Virus record (IMG/VR): IMGVR_UViG_3300046535_001274
Location: 1 to 21,153 of that record
From: a virus
Length of the DNA stretch: 21,153 nt
Reading direction: 5' to 3' (one strand)
Part shown: piece by piece, positions 7,894 to 14,135 of the stretch
How the letters are laid out: every line of letters starts with the position of its first letter
How positions within the stretch are numbered: position 1 is the first letter of the stretch
The notes under the pieces: model-generated
Seen by the model: the letters and a program-made list of their open reading frames with translations, nothing else
What the model was told of the DNA's origin: nothing
Databases searched by the model: none
Translations under genes and position numbers: made by a program

Positions 7894-8196
7894 TCACCAT
7901 CGACGCGACGCCGGCCGGGCCGCCGCCTGCTTGCGTGACCGGCCCGACCCTTTCGACGCGTTGCATCCGAAATGTGCGGGTGCCAGGTTTTCGCGGGCCG
8001 TTGGGTGCCCGCCCATGTCCAAGCTGATCCGGTGATCGACGGACGGCCCGCGCGGGTGATTCCGCCGTAGCCCGAACTCGATCGGCTCTCGGCAGATCCA
8101 GCAGCAGACACCGGGAACGAACAGCTCGGCCTTGATCCGTTCCCATGCCCGACCGGAGCGGCCGCGCCGCGGATCCCAATCACTGAGAGCAGCCAC
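7894..8196 (-). CDS. HNH endonuclease (packaging-associated type)
   Basis: The protein has 100 residues from GTG 8196 (GGCGG upstream). A TTG at 8328 would extend it by 44 low-complexity residues and overlap the likely promoter, so I prefer the short form, which matches the usual ~100-residue length. The fold is clear: zinc-ligand pair CWIC at 32-35, the first His of HNH in SVDHRISL (D54, H55), Asn70 in TARENLAPAH, and the closing FGCNASKG. In HK97-like phages a small HNH protein encoded beside the terminase genes takes part in DNA packaging (HK97 gp74), and that is the probable role here. Confidence 0.88.
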   Translation of the reverse strand: MAALSDWDPRRGRSGRAWERIKAELFVPGVCCWICREPIEFGLRRNHPRGPSVDHRISLDMGGHPTARENLAPAHFGCNASKGSGRSRKQAAARPASRRW

Positions 8197-8226
8197 ACGA
8201 TCACCGCCTATCCCCGGACATGGCAA

Positions 8227-8258
8227 CGGCGCCGGATCCTGTGGACGATCCGGCGCCG
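8227..8258 (-). terminator. 12-bp perfect hairpin between early genes and HNH gene
   Basis: Arms CGGCGCCGGATC (8227-8238) and GATCCGGCGCCG (8247-8258) enclose the loop CTGTGGAC. No U-tract follows on the minus strand. It could be a U-less terminator for the early operon or a structured leader for the HNH transcript. Confidence 0.45.
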
Positions 8259-8298
8259 CTTGCGCCCCTGTGCACCCCTGCACTTTCGACAGTTCTTG

Positions 8299-8345
8299 AC
8301 CGTCAGTTGGTAACTGTACCCATGTCAACGATATTTAGCTAATAG
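8299..8345 (-). promoter_or_regulatory. candidate late promoter with operator-like palindrome
   Basis: On the minus strand a perfect -35 TTGACA (8328-8323) follows an A/T-rich stretch (CTATTAGCTAAATATCG), resembling an UP element. The -10 is weak: GACGGT lies 18 bp downstream, and TACAGT lies too close. The 13-bp palindrome CAGTT-GGT-AACTG (8304-8316, + strand) sits where a regulator would block it, and AACTG recurs just downstream. It would drive the HNH/packaging/head genes leftward. Confidence 0.4.
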
Positions 8346-8534
8346 GTGCGTTCTAACCCGCGTGTCGCGGGATGTAGTCGCCGAGCGCGTAACGTCTCGC
8401 GCGCTGTATTTCTGCGGCTTAGTACCTGCCCGCTGCCATGCGTCGATACTCGCGCGCTTACTCACGTACGCGCGCGACCAGCCGGTGAGCTTGGCGATCG
8501 CCGCGACGTCGAGCCACTGATCAGATGTGGACAT
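8325..8534 (-). CDS. small HTH protein, AlpA/excisionase-like
   Basis: The protein has 69 residues, with ATG at 8534 and GGGAC upstream. Residues 6-50 fit a MerR/AlpA-type winged helix: WLDVAAIAKLTGWSRAYVSK as helix-turn-helix, followed by a short wing (WQRAGTKPQKYSARDV). Such proteins act as excisionases or as small transcription regulators. No integrase is visible, so excisionase is unproven. Being the last early gene, with its 3' end on top of the candidate late promoter at 8328, it could instead control the switch to late genes. The last ~12 codons are noticeably A/T-rich, as expected if they also carry promoter sequence. Confidence 0.65.
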   Translation of the reverse strand: MSTSDQWLDVAAIAKLTGWSRAYVSKRASIDAWQRAGTKPQKYSARDVTRSATTSRDTRVRTHLLAKYR

Positions 8535-8745
8535 ACTGCAGCCGTCCCGTATATGGGTAGTCCGGAGCTTTAGCGAGCCGGTAGACCGCGGTCTCGTAGC
8601 CGATCGCGGCCGGCAGCTCGGCGTCGTTGCACCATACGGCCCGCGCCGGCGGTTCTATCGGGATCCGGAGGAACGGCAGCAGCGGCTCGCGCATTTCGTA
8701 CGTGCGGCCGTCATCGGGCCCGCCCACCAGCACAACGGCCGTCAC
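8521..8745 (-). CDS. small conserved actinophage-type protein (LVGGPDDGR motif)
   Basis: The protein has 74 residues. GTG at 8745 overlaps the upstream stop (GTGA). It opens with a beta strand and the motif VVLVGGPDDGRTYEM, followed by PPARAVW, ETAVYRLAK and a Tyr-rich end. By recall, short proteins beginning in this way are widespread in actinophages as hypothetical proteins of unknown function; I know no biochemical role. It overlaps the next gene by 14 bp and sits at the distal end of the early operon. Confidence 0.7.
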   Translation of the reverse strand: MTAVVLVGGPDDGRTYEMREPLLPFLRIPIEPPARAVWCNDAELPAAIGYETAVYRLAKAPDYPYTGRLQYVHI

Positions 8746-9248
8746 GCCGGCGCCTCGGATCGCTTGATCAGCTGCCACTCGCCGGCCTCGCGCTGCAGCA
8801 GCTCGGCGACGTACGCCTGATCGACCATGCCTGCATACATTTGATCGGCCCATGCCCGATCGAACGTATAGATCGCGTCCGTCTCGTGCCCGCCCCATAT
8901 CTCGCGCACCAGGTATTCGGGCCGGCCGGCGGTCCCGCGTTCGCCGGGCTGCCGCTCGTAGTCGTGAAACGCGATCCATTTTTTGCCGTCGCACCGAATG
9001 GCCGAGCGATCGGCGATAGCCGGCGGCTCGGCAGCAGCCGGCGGCGCGTAGTTCGCCGGTATCGGATCCGCGATAGACCCGGCAGCCATTGGCCGGAGCC
9101 GTACCGAGTAAGCGCGGATCTCGGCGGCCGTCAGCAGCGCCGGCAGATCCGAGCGCGCGCTGTAGCCGATCACCTTACCGTCGTGATCCTTAAGGATCGT
9201 CGTGATCACGTCGCCAGGCTCGAGGCGATCGCGGATCTCGCCGATCAT
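8742..9248 (-). CDS. hypothetical protein of early operon
   Basis: The protein has 168 residues. ATG at 9248 overlaps the DUF6221 gene stop (ATGA), which fixes the start. Residues 10-40 form a small beta region (PGDVITTILKDHDGKVIGYS). A Pro/Ala-rich linker follows (~60-80), then SAIRCDGKKWIAFHDYE and a helical, aromatic C-terminus (TFDRAWADQMYAGMVDQAYV). I do not recognise the family; the two-part layout suggests two small domains joined by a flexible linker. Codon use matches its neighbours. Confidence 0.75.
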   Translation of the reverse strand: MIGEIRDRLEPGDVITTILKDHDGKVIGYSARSDLPALLTAAEIRAYSVRLRPMAAGSIADPIPANYAPPAAAEPPAIADRSAIRCDGKKWIAFHDYERQPGERGTAGRPEYLVREIWGGHETDAIYTFDRAWADQMYAGMVDQAYVAELLQREAGEWQLIKRSEAPA

Positions 9249-9712
9249 CGCCGGCCCCAAGTCTCTACCGTGCCGGCCGCCGGCGGCGCCCACGCCTCGG
9301 AGTATTCCGGGTGATCCCGGTACGGCAGCGCGAGATAGCGGAGCGGCAGATCGGACGGCAGCGCGTAATAGATCGCGTCGGTTTCGAGGCAGCGGTTCGC
9401 CGCCTCGGCCTGCCGGCGTCGCGTCATGTAGTCGAGCAGGATCCCGCGTTTCGCTTCGCACTCGAGCAGCACGCGGGCCGGATCCCAGCGTGCGACGTGA
9501 GCCTCGAGCCCGTCCCAACTCATGCCGTCGCGCCCGACCTCGAGCACGTAGGACTCGAGGCCCGGCGCCTCGGCCTTGATAACGCCGTAATCGTCGGACC
9601 AGCGCCAGCCGCCGGCCGGCGCCGCCGGGCTGCTGCCATACGGCACCGGCTCGCGGGCCGCCTGTTCGTCGTCGTAGATCCTGGCCGCGAGGAAATCCGC
9701 GATATCGCCCAT
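9245..9712 (-). CDS. DUF6221 family protein
   Basis: The protein has 155 residues, with ATG at 9712. It shows the DUF6221 pattern known from actinobacteria and their phages: start GDIADFLAARIYDDEQAAR, then HVARWDPARVLLECEAKRGI in the middle (the most conserved part), and the closing LRYLALPYRDHPEYSEAW. The function of the family is not known. It begins a run of three overlapping small genes. The start is 12 bp after the preceding gene's stop, and GGCAGGCAAACA upstream is a weak ribosome-binding site. Confidence 0.85.
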   Translation of the reverse strand: MGDIADFLAARIYDDEQAAREPVPYGSSPAAPAGGWRWSDDYGVIKAEAPGLESYVLEVGRDGMSWDGLEAHVARWDPARVLLECEAKRGILLDYMTRRRQAEAANRCLETDAIYYALPSDLPLRYLALPYRDHPEYSEAWAPPAAGTVETWGRR

Positions 9713-9724
9713 TGTTTGCCTGCC

Positions 9725-9862
9725 TTAGTTCATCGCCGCATACGCGGCCGGTTGATGTGTCTTGCACGGTTCGGATTCGGTAGGCGTGCCGCACTCGGCA
9801 CATACGAACCCGCCGATCGGATCGAACTCGTGCGCGTAAACATGCATGTTGTCAGCGTCCAT
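9725..9862 (-). CDS. 45-residue zinc-finger-like protein
   Basis: ATG at 9862 has an excellent GAAAGGACGG ribosome-binding site in the gap after the lipoprotein gene. The product carries CAEC (residues 19-22) and, further on, CKTH (31-34), a C-X2-C-X8-C-X2-H arrangement suited to one zinc ion, preceded by an acidic/aromatic N-terminus (MHVYAHEFDPIGGF). Tiny zinc-binding proteins of this kind are common in actinophage early operons and their role is unknown. Confidence 0.65.
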   Translation of the reverse strand: MDADNMHVYAHEFDPIGGFVCAECGTPTESEPCKTHQPAAYAAMN

Positions 9863-9864
9863 GC

Positions 9865-10269
9865 CTAGCCGTCCTTTCGGCACTCGGCCGAGCCGGCGCC
9901 ATTGTTTGAGAGCATCGACCACCACAGCAGCGGCGATAGATCCGTGCTCGAGTGATTGATGATGATCGGCGCCGGCGCTGCGGGTGCCCGGTAGGCCGGT
10001 GCCGGCCGCGGTGCCGGTGCCCGGTAGGCCGGCGCGGGCCGCGGTGCCGGCGGCCGAGGCGCCGAGATCCCCGGCACGGCATAGACCGCGCTTGCCCGAT
10101 CGATCGCGGCCGGGCCGGCTGCGCTGCACTGCTGCCCGCAACCTGTCAGCAGCAGCGCCAGGCCGAGGCCGGCGAGCGGCAGGATCCCGCGCCTCGCGCG
10201 CGATGCCCCCGGCTGCCGGCACTCGGCACAATGCCGGCCCCTGCATTTCGTTTCGTGGGTGCGCTTCAT
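9865..10269 (-). CDS. putative phage lipoprotein with Pro/Ala/Tyr repeats
   Basis: The protein has 134 residues. ATG at 10269 overlaps the preceding stop (ATGA). After a Cys/Arg-rich n-region (CRGRHCAEC, then RARR), residues ~28-43 are a hydrophobic signal segment ending in the lipobox LTGC, with Cys44 as the expected lipidation site. The mature part contains an 11-residue tandem repeat (PAPAYRAPAPR-like; 33-bp DNA period from 9983 and 10016), then a hydrophobic stretch (DLSPLLWWSML). This points to an exported, membrane-anchored protein on a Pro-rich stalk. Phage lipoproteins expressed early can block superinfection, but that role is inference. The long n-region is atypical. Confidence 0.7.
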   Translation of the reverse strand: MKRTHETKCRGRHCAECRQPGASRARRGILPLAGLGLALLLTGCGQQCSAAGPAAIDRASAVYAVPGISAPRPPAPRPAPAYRAPAPRPAPAYRAPAAPAPIIINHSSTDLSPLLWWSMLSNNGAGSAECRKDG

Positions 10270-10583
10270 GCGCGCCGCTGCCAGGCCGGCCGCATGAACG
10301 CCGGCTGCTGCAGCCGGATCGGCGGCAGCGCGTCATTCATGCGTGCGAGCGGTTCGGAGACTGCTCGGCCGTACGCTGCCATTGCCTCGGCCGGGCCCTG
10401 CAGCGCCTCGGCGAACGCGGCGAGCTGGGCCCGGATCGGCGCGAATTGCTGCTCGAGCTGCTGCCACACGATCCGGACTGCCTCGCGTTCGGTTTCCGTC
10501 ATAGCGGCCGGCGCCTTGCCCGAGGCGATCAGCCCGTCGACGATCCGATACGCCTCGGCCGGTTTCATTGTGTCGTTGTTCAT
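10266..10583 (-). CDS. hypothetical helical protein
   Basis: The protein has 105 residues. ATG at 10583 overlaps the upstream stop (ATGA). The product is almost entirely helical: KPAEAYRIVDGLIASGKAP, then TETEREAVRIVWQQLEQQ and a long amphipathic stretch rich in Ala/Gln, ending in a basic tail (PAWQRRA). No catalytic motif and no cysteine pair are present. I do not recognise a family. It sits between the Zn-ribbon-like protein and the lipoprotein, with overlaps on both sides. Confidence 0.7.
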   Translation of the reverse strand: MNNDTMKPAEAYRIVDGLIASGKAPAAMTETEREAVRIVWQQLEQQFAPIRAQLAAFAEALQGPAEAMAAYGRAVSEPLARMNDALPPIRLQQPAFMRPAWQRRA

Positions 10584-11437
10584 GCCTTGCCCCTTTGTTT
10601 GGTTTTGAGCAGCCCGAGCCATTCGGCTTGTGGGATCTCGTGTGATGGGTCTGCCTGGCACGTGATCGAGGATCCGCGCGGATCTGTGCCGTCGCGGAGC
10701 AGCGCCCACAGCTGCCCGCCGCACGGCCCCGGATCGTCGACGGGATCGATCGGCCGCGAGCAGCGGGCCGGCAGCTTTTGCCGGCGGATCCCGTCAGGGA
10801 ACAGCCGGGCCCGGACCCGCGCGACCATATCGGCGATCTCGGCGACCATCGCCGCGGGAAATGAGCTATCCGGGTGCGTCGCGATGTAGGGAACATGCCA
10901 CGCGGCCGCCCACCGGAGCAGCGCCGGCGTTTCGGTATCTTCCGGCGGCGACATAGCCGGCCGATCCTCGAGCATGTGTTCAATCAGCGACCAGCACCAG
11001 GCCGCGACGGTGCGCCGGATCTCGGCGATTTCCAGATCGAGCGGCGCCGCGGCGTCAACGTCGGAACTGCCGCCGCCCTCGGATTGGGAGCCGGGCCCGC
11101 GCTGCAGCAGATCCGCGAGGAATCCCCAGCAGCCGGCGAGCGTGAGCAGATCCCGGCGGATCCGCTCTGTGCAGTCCCAGCAGAGCCACGAGTGCCGCTC
11201 GGCCGCCGGCACCAGCTGCAGCGCCGAATGATTCCCGAGACAGCCGTCGACGCCGTACGCCGTCCACTTTTTCGCGATCGTGTACGGCAGCGGCCGCGGG
11301 CCCCAAAGCGTGCCCGGCAGCACGTACCGGCGTTCGGCCGCCAGGACGGCAGCGGCGCGGCGATCGGCGAGCCGTTCGGCAACCCGCGCGGCCGCCAGCT
11401 GCTCGGCCGGCGTTTGCGGCTCGAGGATTTCAAGCAT
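10580..11437 (-). CDS. zinc-binding, HTH-type actinophage protein (unknown role)
   Basis: The protein has 285 residues. ATG at 11437 overlaps the upstream gene by 8 bp. A CWDC pair near residue 86 (SWLCWDCTERIRRDLLTLAG) is followed by a helical middle (EIAEIRRTVAAWCWSLIEHM; LLRWAAAWHVPYI). The C-terminal ~60 residues look like a zinc ribbon: ARCSRP, then CGGQLWALLRDG, ITCQADPSHEI and EWLGLL. By recall this three-part layout belongs to a family common in Streptomyces and other actinophages and annotated as DNA-binding or HTH proteins. The exact role is unknown; DNA binding is the reasonable inference. Confidence 0.65.
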   Translation of the reverse strand: MLEILEPQTPAEQLAAARVAERLADRRAAAVLAAERRYVLPGTLWGPRPLPYTIAKKWTAYGVDGCLGNHSALQLVPAAERHSWLCWDCTERIRRDLLTLAGCWGFLADLLQRGPGSQSEGGGSSDVDAAAPLDLEIAEIRRTVAAWCWSLIEHMLEDRPAMSPPEDTETPALLRWAAAWHVPYIATHPDSSFPAAMVAEIADMVARVRARLFPDGIRRQKLPARCSRPIDPVDDPGPCGGQLWALLRDGTDPRGSSITCQADPSHEIPQAEWLGLLKTKQRGKA

Positions 11438-11690
11438 CGCGCCTCTTTCCGATCGTTGGATTCGAGATTTCGTAGAGCCGATTGATGCAGTAGGCCGCTG
11501 CCGCCTTGTGCCGGAGATCGGCCGCCGCCGGATCGCTCGGATCCTGCCCGGCCGCGAGCTGCGCCCGCTCGAACCCTTTAGCGAAACTACTAACCTCGCG
11601 ATCGATGTTCCGCGATGCTGCGGCGACCTGCTCGAGCAGCCGTTCGGCCGGCGACGGGATCCCGAGGATCCGCCCGAGCCACGCGATCAC
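11430..11690 (-). CDS. small hypothetical helical protein
   Basis: The protein has 86 residues. GTG at 11690 overlaps the VRR-NUC stop (GTGA); no ATG start gives a better fit. It begins with a hydrophobic segment (IAWLGRILGI), then charged helices (SPAERLLEQVAAASRNIDRE; DLRHKAAAAYCINRLYEI). I do not recognise a family. An amphipathic N-terminus could contact a membrane or partner protein, but nothing decides this. Confidence 0.65.
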   Translation of the reverse strand: MIAWLGRILGIPSPAERLLEQVAAASRNIDREVSSFAKGFERAQLAAGQDPSDPAAADLRHKAAAAYCINRLYEISNPTIGKRRDA

Positions 11691-12025
11691 TTGGCAGCCT
11701 GCAGCTGCTCGAGGATCAGGCCCGACCAGAGATCCGCCGGCCGCCAGATCGCGAAATCCTGGCCGGCGGCGAGCAGCGCGGCGCCCCACTTTTTCTGATC
11801 CGGTGAGATCCGGCCGGTGCGCGTTTTCAGCTCGCGGAACAGCGAGAGCCCGCGGACGGGATGCACGAGATGCAGATCCGGATAGCCTTTTTCGGAGCGG
11901 CGCGAATCGAACGTGTGATAGGCGAGCCAGCCGAGCGCCCGAGCTACGCCGATCGTGTGATCCTGCAGCTGCTTCTCTGTCCATGAGTTGAGGACCGCGA
12001 GCCGTGCCTGTTCGGCCGTGATCAT
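11687..12025 (-). CDS. VRR-NUC domain nuclease (Holliday-junction-resolvase-like)
   Basis: The protein has 112 residues. ATG at 12025 overlaps the upstream stop (ATGA). It is a stand-alone VRR-NUC nuclease of the PD-(D/E)xK superfamily. The helix TEKQLQDHTIGVARALGWLA is followed by the catalytic strand GYPDLHLV (D50), FRELKTRTGRISPDQKKW (E65 and K67 forming ExK), and the closing DFAIWRPAD. In phages such proteins act as structure-specific nucleases, probably resolving branched DNA before packaging. All expected residues are present and the length is typical for the viral form. It lies downstream of the replication-type gene in the same overlapping operon. Confidence 0.9.
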   Translation of the reverse strand: MITAEQARLAVLNSWTEKQLQDHTIGVARALGWLAYHTFDSRRSEKGYPDLHLVHPVRGLSLFRELKTRTGRISPDQKKWGAALLAAGQDFAIWRPADLWSGLILEQLQAAK

Positions 12026-12243
12026 GCTGCAGCCCGGAACGCGTCGATCGCTGCGGCAGCCTGCCGGCGGAACTCGGCCCGGTACGCCGGCAGCATGAGC
12101 GGCGTATGCCAGTTCATGCCGGCAGTTTGGGCGATCGCTGCGGCGACTGCATCGACCAGGGCCGGCGACGGCGCGTAACGCGTGCGGCCGGGCGATGGAG
12201 TCAGGCAGGGCCGGCGACGGCGCCGGAACCATCGCGGCGTCAT
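12022..12243 (-). CDS. small basic hypothetical protein
   Basis: The protein has 73 residues. ATG at 12243 overlaps the preceding stop (ATGA). The first 25 residues are Arg/Pro-rich (PRWFRRRRRPCLTPSPGR) and could bind nucleic acid. The rest is helical (ALVDAVAAAIAQTAG; AYRAEFRRQAAAAIDAF). An alternative start at Met43 would remove the basic part. No family is recognised. Confidence 0.6.
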   Translation of the reverse strand: MTPRWFRRRRRPCLTPSPGRTRYAPSPALVDAVAAAIAQTAGMNWHTPLMLPAYRAEFRRQAAAAIDAFRAAA

Positions 12244-12488
12244 GCCTGGATCCCGACTGATTCGAGCAGCTGCCCGGCACTGCGGACGGGAGCCTCGATC
12301 TGCAGCCAGGGTGAACCGTCGACGTCGATCAGGACCGGCTCGCCGATCGGGCCCGCGACCATACCGAGCTGCAGAATATCCTCAGTGATCCGCTGCCGAG
12401 CTTCACCGGCGAGCGCCGAGATTGGCTGTTCCTGATCGGTGATTTCGTATTGTGCCCGGTAGGTGGTTTGAGGCTGTGGTGTGTTCAT
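12240..12488 (-). CDS. small hypothetical protein
   Basis: The protein has 82 residues. ATG at 12488 overlaps the stop of the replication-type gene (ATGA), so it is probably translationally coupled to it. The N-terminus is polar and Gln-rich (NTPQPQTTYRAQYEIT), then a helix (LAGEARQRITEDILQLG) and a beta hairpin (PVLIDVDGSPWLQIEAP). It is a compact alpha/beta protein that I do not recognise. Confidence 0.65.
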   Translation of the reverse strand: MNTPQPQTTYRAQYEITDQEQPISALAGEARQRITEDILQLGMVAGPIGEPVLIDVDGSPWLQIEAPVRSAGQLLESVGIQA

Positions 12489-13705
12489 TGGTTTCCCCTG
12501 CGTGTGCGTGGCCGTGAACGGCCGGGCTGATCTGTTGTGTGTTGTGTGTGGGTGGGTGTGGAGATCGCGGGCCCTGCCAGTACCGACCCGACCCGACCCG
12601 ACCCGACCCGTCCCGGCGAATCCAGATTTTGCAGTCTGCCGTTCTGCGGAATCTGCGGATTTCTGCCAGATCCGGTGTTTTGCCTGTTCAGCGGCGTTTT
12701 TTCCGGTTCGGGCGGCGTTTTTTCTGTGTTCGTTTTTACGTGTTTTTCGAGGTGGTTTTGATTTTCCGGCCCGTTTTCGTGATTTTCTGCGCGGTTTGTT
12801 TCGCCCGTTGGGATCCGGTTACTGCTTCCGTTGATCCCCGGCGCCGGCCCGGTGTTGCTTCCGTTGGCCGGCGTTGCTCCACTTGCCAGAGGTTCGCCCG
12901 TTGGGATCCGGTCACTGCTTCCGTTGATCCCCGGCGCCGGCCCGGTGCTGCTTCCGTTGGCCGGCGTTGCTCCACTCTTACGCGCCGGTTCGCCCGGCGC
13001 GATCGCTTTGCCCTTGCGAGGCGGCTTTATGCCGTTTCGTTTGGCCCAATCATTAGTTCGGATCCATTCGATCGTGTGCGGGCTGTAGTACGGCCGCGAC
13101 GGCGCCGGCAGCAGCGGCAGCGAGGCGTCGGCGTTTGTGTCGTCGCCGCGGGACGCGTTGCACGCCCTGCAGCAGACGACGTACGTCTCGATCGTTGCCT
13201 CATGCCCTGGCTGCCGGTGATCGTAAGTGCCGGCGATCCGGCCCTTACGCTGCCCCGGCCGGAAATCGACGACCAGGCCGCAATAACGGCACGCGTCGCC
13301 GTCGCGGAGCCTAACCGGCACGATCAGCGCCGGATTAGAGTTATCGGTTTTCCGCTGCCGCTCCCACTCGATTTCCTCGCGCGTGCGCATGTGGATGAAA
13401 TCGGGATCGTCGAGCAGCTTGTAAGCCTTGCGTGCGATCCCGTCGACGATCATCTCGGCCGGCGAGAAATAGCCGGCGTCCACTGCTGCGTCGAGCAGTG
13501 TCCAGACCCGCGAGTGCCCGCCGATCTGAATCGCTGTTCCCATGCTCACCAGGTAGTCGGTTAGGTGCGCTGTGGATTGCAGAGCGCACCGCGCGACGAA
13601 CCCGAAAACCTCATTGAGCAGCCGATCATCGGCGGCCGGATCCTCGAGTACCGCGAGCGCGATCGGGTGATTCGCTGCGGTATCGCCAATCCTGAGCCAC
13701 GGCAT
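12485..13705 (-). CDS. replication-type protein with HNH domain and low-complexity, origin-like C-terminus
   Basis: The protein has 406 residues, with ATG at 13705 and GAAAGG upstream. Residues 1-~125 form a winged-helix-like module beginning MPWLRIGDTAANHP, with DRLLNEVFGFVARCA and HLTDYLVSMG, and ending KLLDDPDFIHMRTREEIEWE. An HNH domain follows (130-190): CRYC (139-142), YDHRQPG (D162, H163), VVCCRACNASRG. This pair is a common actinophage family by recall. A replication role is inferred from the N-terminal type, the single early-operon copy and the repeats below. After ~230 the protein is disordered and repeated (SGATPANGS and NGSS-RIPTGE, twice), then Glu/Asn/Pro-rich. The coding DNA of this tail carries iterons, a T-rich block and a (CCGAC)n run. 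Confidence 0.8.
   Translation of the reverse strand: MPWLRIGDTAANHPIALAVLEDPAADDRLLNEVFGFVARCALQSTAHLTDYLVSMGTAIQIGGHSRVWTLLDAAVDAGYFSPAEMIVDGIARKAYKLLDDPDFIHMRTREEIEWERQRKTDNSNPALIVPVRLRDGDACRYCGLVVDFRPGQRKGRIAGTYDHRQPGHEATIETYVVCCRACNASRGDDTNADASLPLLPAPSRPYYSPHTIEWIRTNDWAKRNGIKPPRKGKAIAPGEPARKSGATPANGSSTGPAPGINGSSDRIPTGEPLASGATPANGSNTGPAPGINGSSNRIPTGETNRAENHENGPENQNHLEKHVKTNTEKTPPEPEKTPLNRQNTGSGRNPQIPQNGRLQNLDSPGRVGSGRVGSVLAGPAISTPTHTQHTTDQPGRSRPRTRRGNQ
12583..12610. repeat. (CCGAC)5.6 tandem pentamer
   Basis: Five perfect CCGAC units plus CCG lie inside the 3' part of the replication-type gene, where they encode a Gly-Arg-Val-Gly-Ser cycle. A pentamer run in a coding region changes the frame if a unit is gained or lost, so it could be a phase-variation or slippage site near the protein's C-terminus, or a protein-binding array. 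Confidence 0.85.
12680..12976. other. candidate replication origin (iterons plus T-rich block) within the rep-type gene
   Basis: An 84-bp direct repeat (12800-12883 and 12893-12976, period 93 bp, two mismatches seen) contains four copies of TGCTTCCGTTG (12823, 12856, 12916, 12949). Next to it (~12676-12800) is the most T-rich part of the early operon, with a 21-bp spaced pair of GGCGTTTTTT (12693-12702 and 12714-12723). Iterons beside an unwinding-type block inside an initiator gene is the lambda O arrangement. The repeats are seen; origin function is inferred. Confidence 0.5.
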
Positions 13706-13754
13706 ATGATCCGGCTGCCTTTCGTGTTGCGGGTGTTTGTGCGGGTGCTGCTGT

Positions 13755-14135
13755 TCATTCGGTGCGGGCTGCGGCCGCGCGTTCGGGCGGCCAATAGCCC
13801 GTTGAGGTCCGGAGACTGAATACCTCGCCGCTGTTCAGATCGGCGACTTCTACGCCTGGCAGCGGGAGCGCCTGCCGGCCGGTGCGCCGCTCCTGGGCGG
13901 CGAGCAGCAGATCGCGGGCCCGTTCGTCGGCGGCCGGATCTTTCATCGGTTCGATCTGCAGGATCCGGGCCGTCGCGATCTCGTAGCCCTTATCGACGTC
14001 ATGCGTGATCGATTTGCAGTCAATGATCGCGATCACTACGTGCGTCTCGTGCGGGTGATCGATCAGATCCTTATTGATCGAGCCGAGACCGTCGTCCTCA
14101 TACTCTTTCGGCAGCGAGCTAGAGATTTTCGTCAT
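13755..14135 (-). CDS. hypothetical alpha/beta protein
   Basis: The protein has 126 residues. ATG at 14135 overlaps the preceding stop (ATGA). After a polar N-terminus (KISSSLPKEYEDDGLG) comes a strand-rich core with HPHETHVVIAIIDCKSITHD and EIATARILQIEPMKD, then a charged helix (DERARDLLLAAQERRTG) and a beta tail. I do not recognise it with certainty. It is complete, with normal codon use, and lies 49 bp before the replication-type gene, so it may be cotranscribed as an accessory. Confidence 0.7.
   Translation of the reverse strand: MTKISSSLPKEYEDDGLGSINKDLIDHPHETHVVIAIIDCKSITHDVDKGYEIATARILQIEPMKDPAADERARDLLLAAQERRTGRQALPLPGVEVADLNSGEVFSLRTSTGYWPPERAAAARTE

Noticed and set aside
7814-8035. 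+ strand ATG behind a GGAGAG-like tract
   Set aside because: The purine tract looks like a ribosome-binding site, but the frame is antisense to the HNH gene and Arg-rich; the tract is better considered part of a packaging site.
8197-8328. TTG start extending the HNH protein by 44 residues
   Set aside because: The extension overlaps the TTGACA element and the hairpin at 8227-8258, and is not part of the HNH fold.
9984-10889. Long + strand open frame (301 codons) in the early region
   Set aside because: Composition is that of an antisense frame (Arg, Ser, Pro, Gly), and it crosses three overlapping minus-strand genes with coupled starts.
12539-13564. Long + strand open frame (341 codons) opposite the replication-type gene
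   Set aside because: Arg/Pro-rich antisense product of a high-GC gene; no ribosome-binding site; the minus-strand frame has clear HNH motifs.
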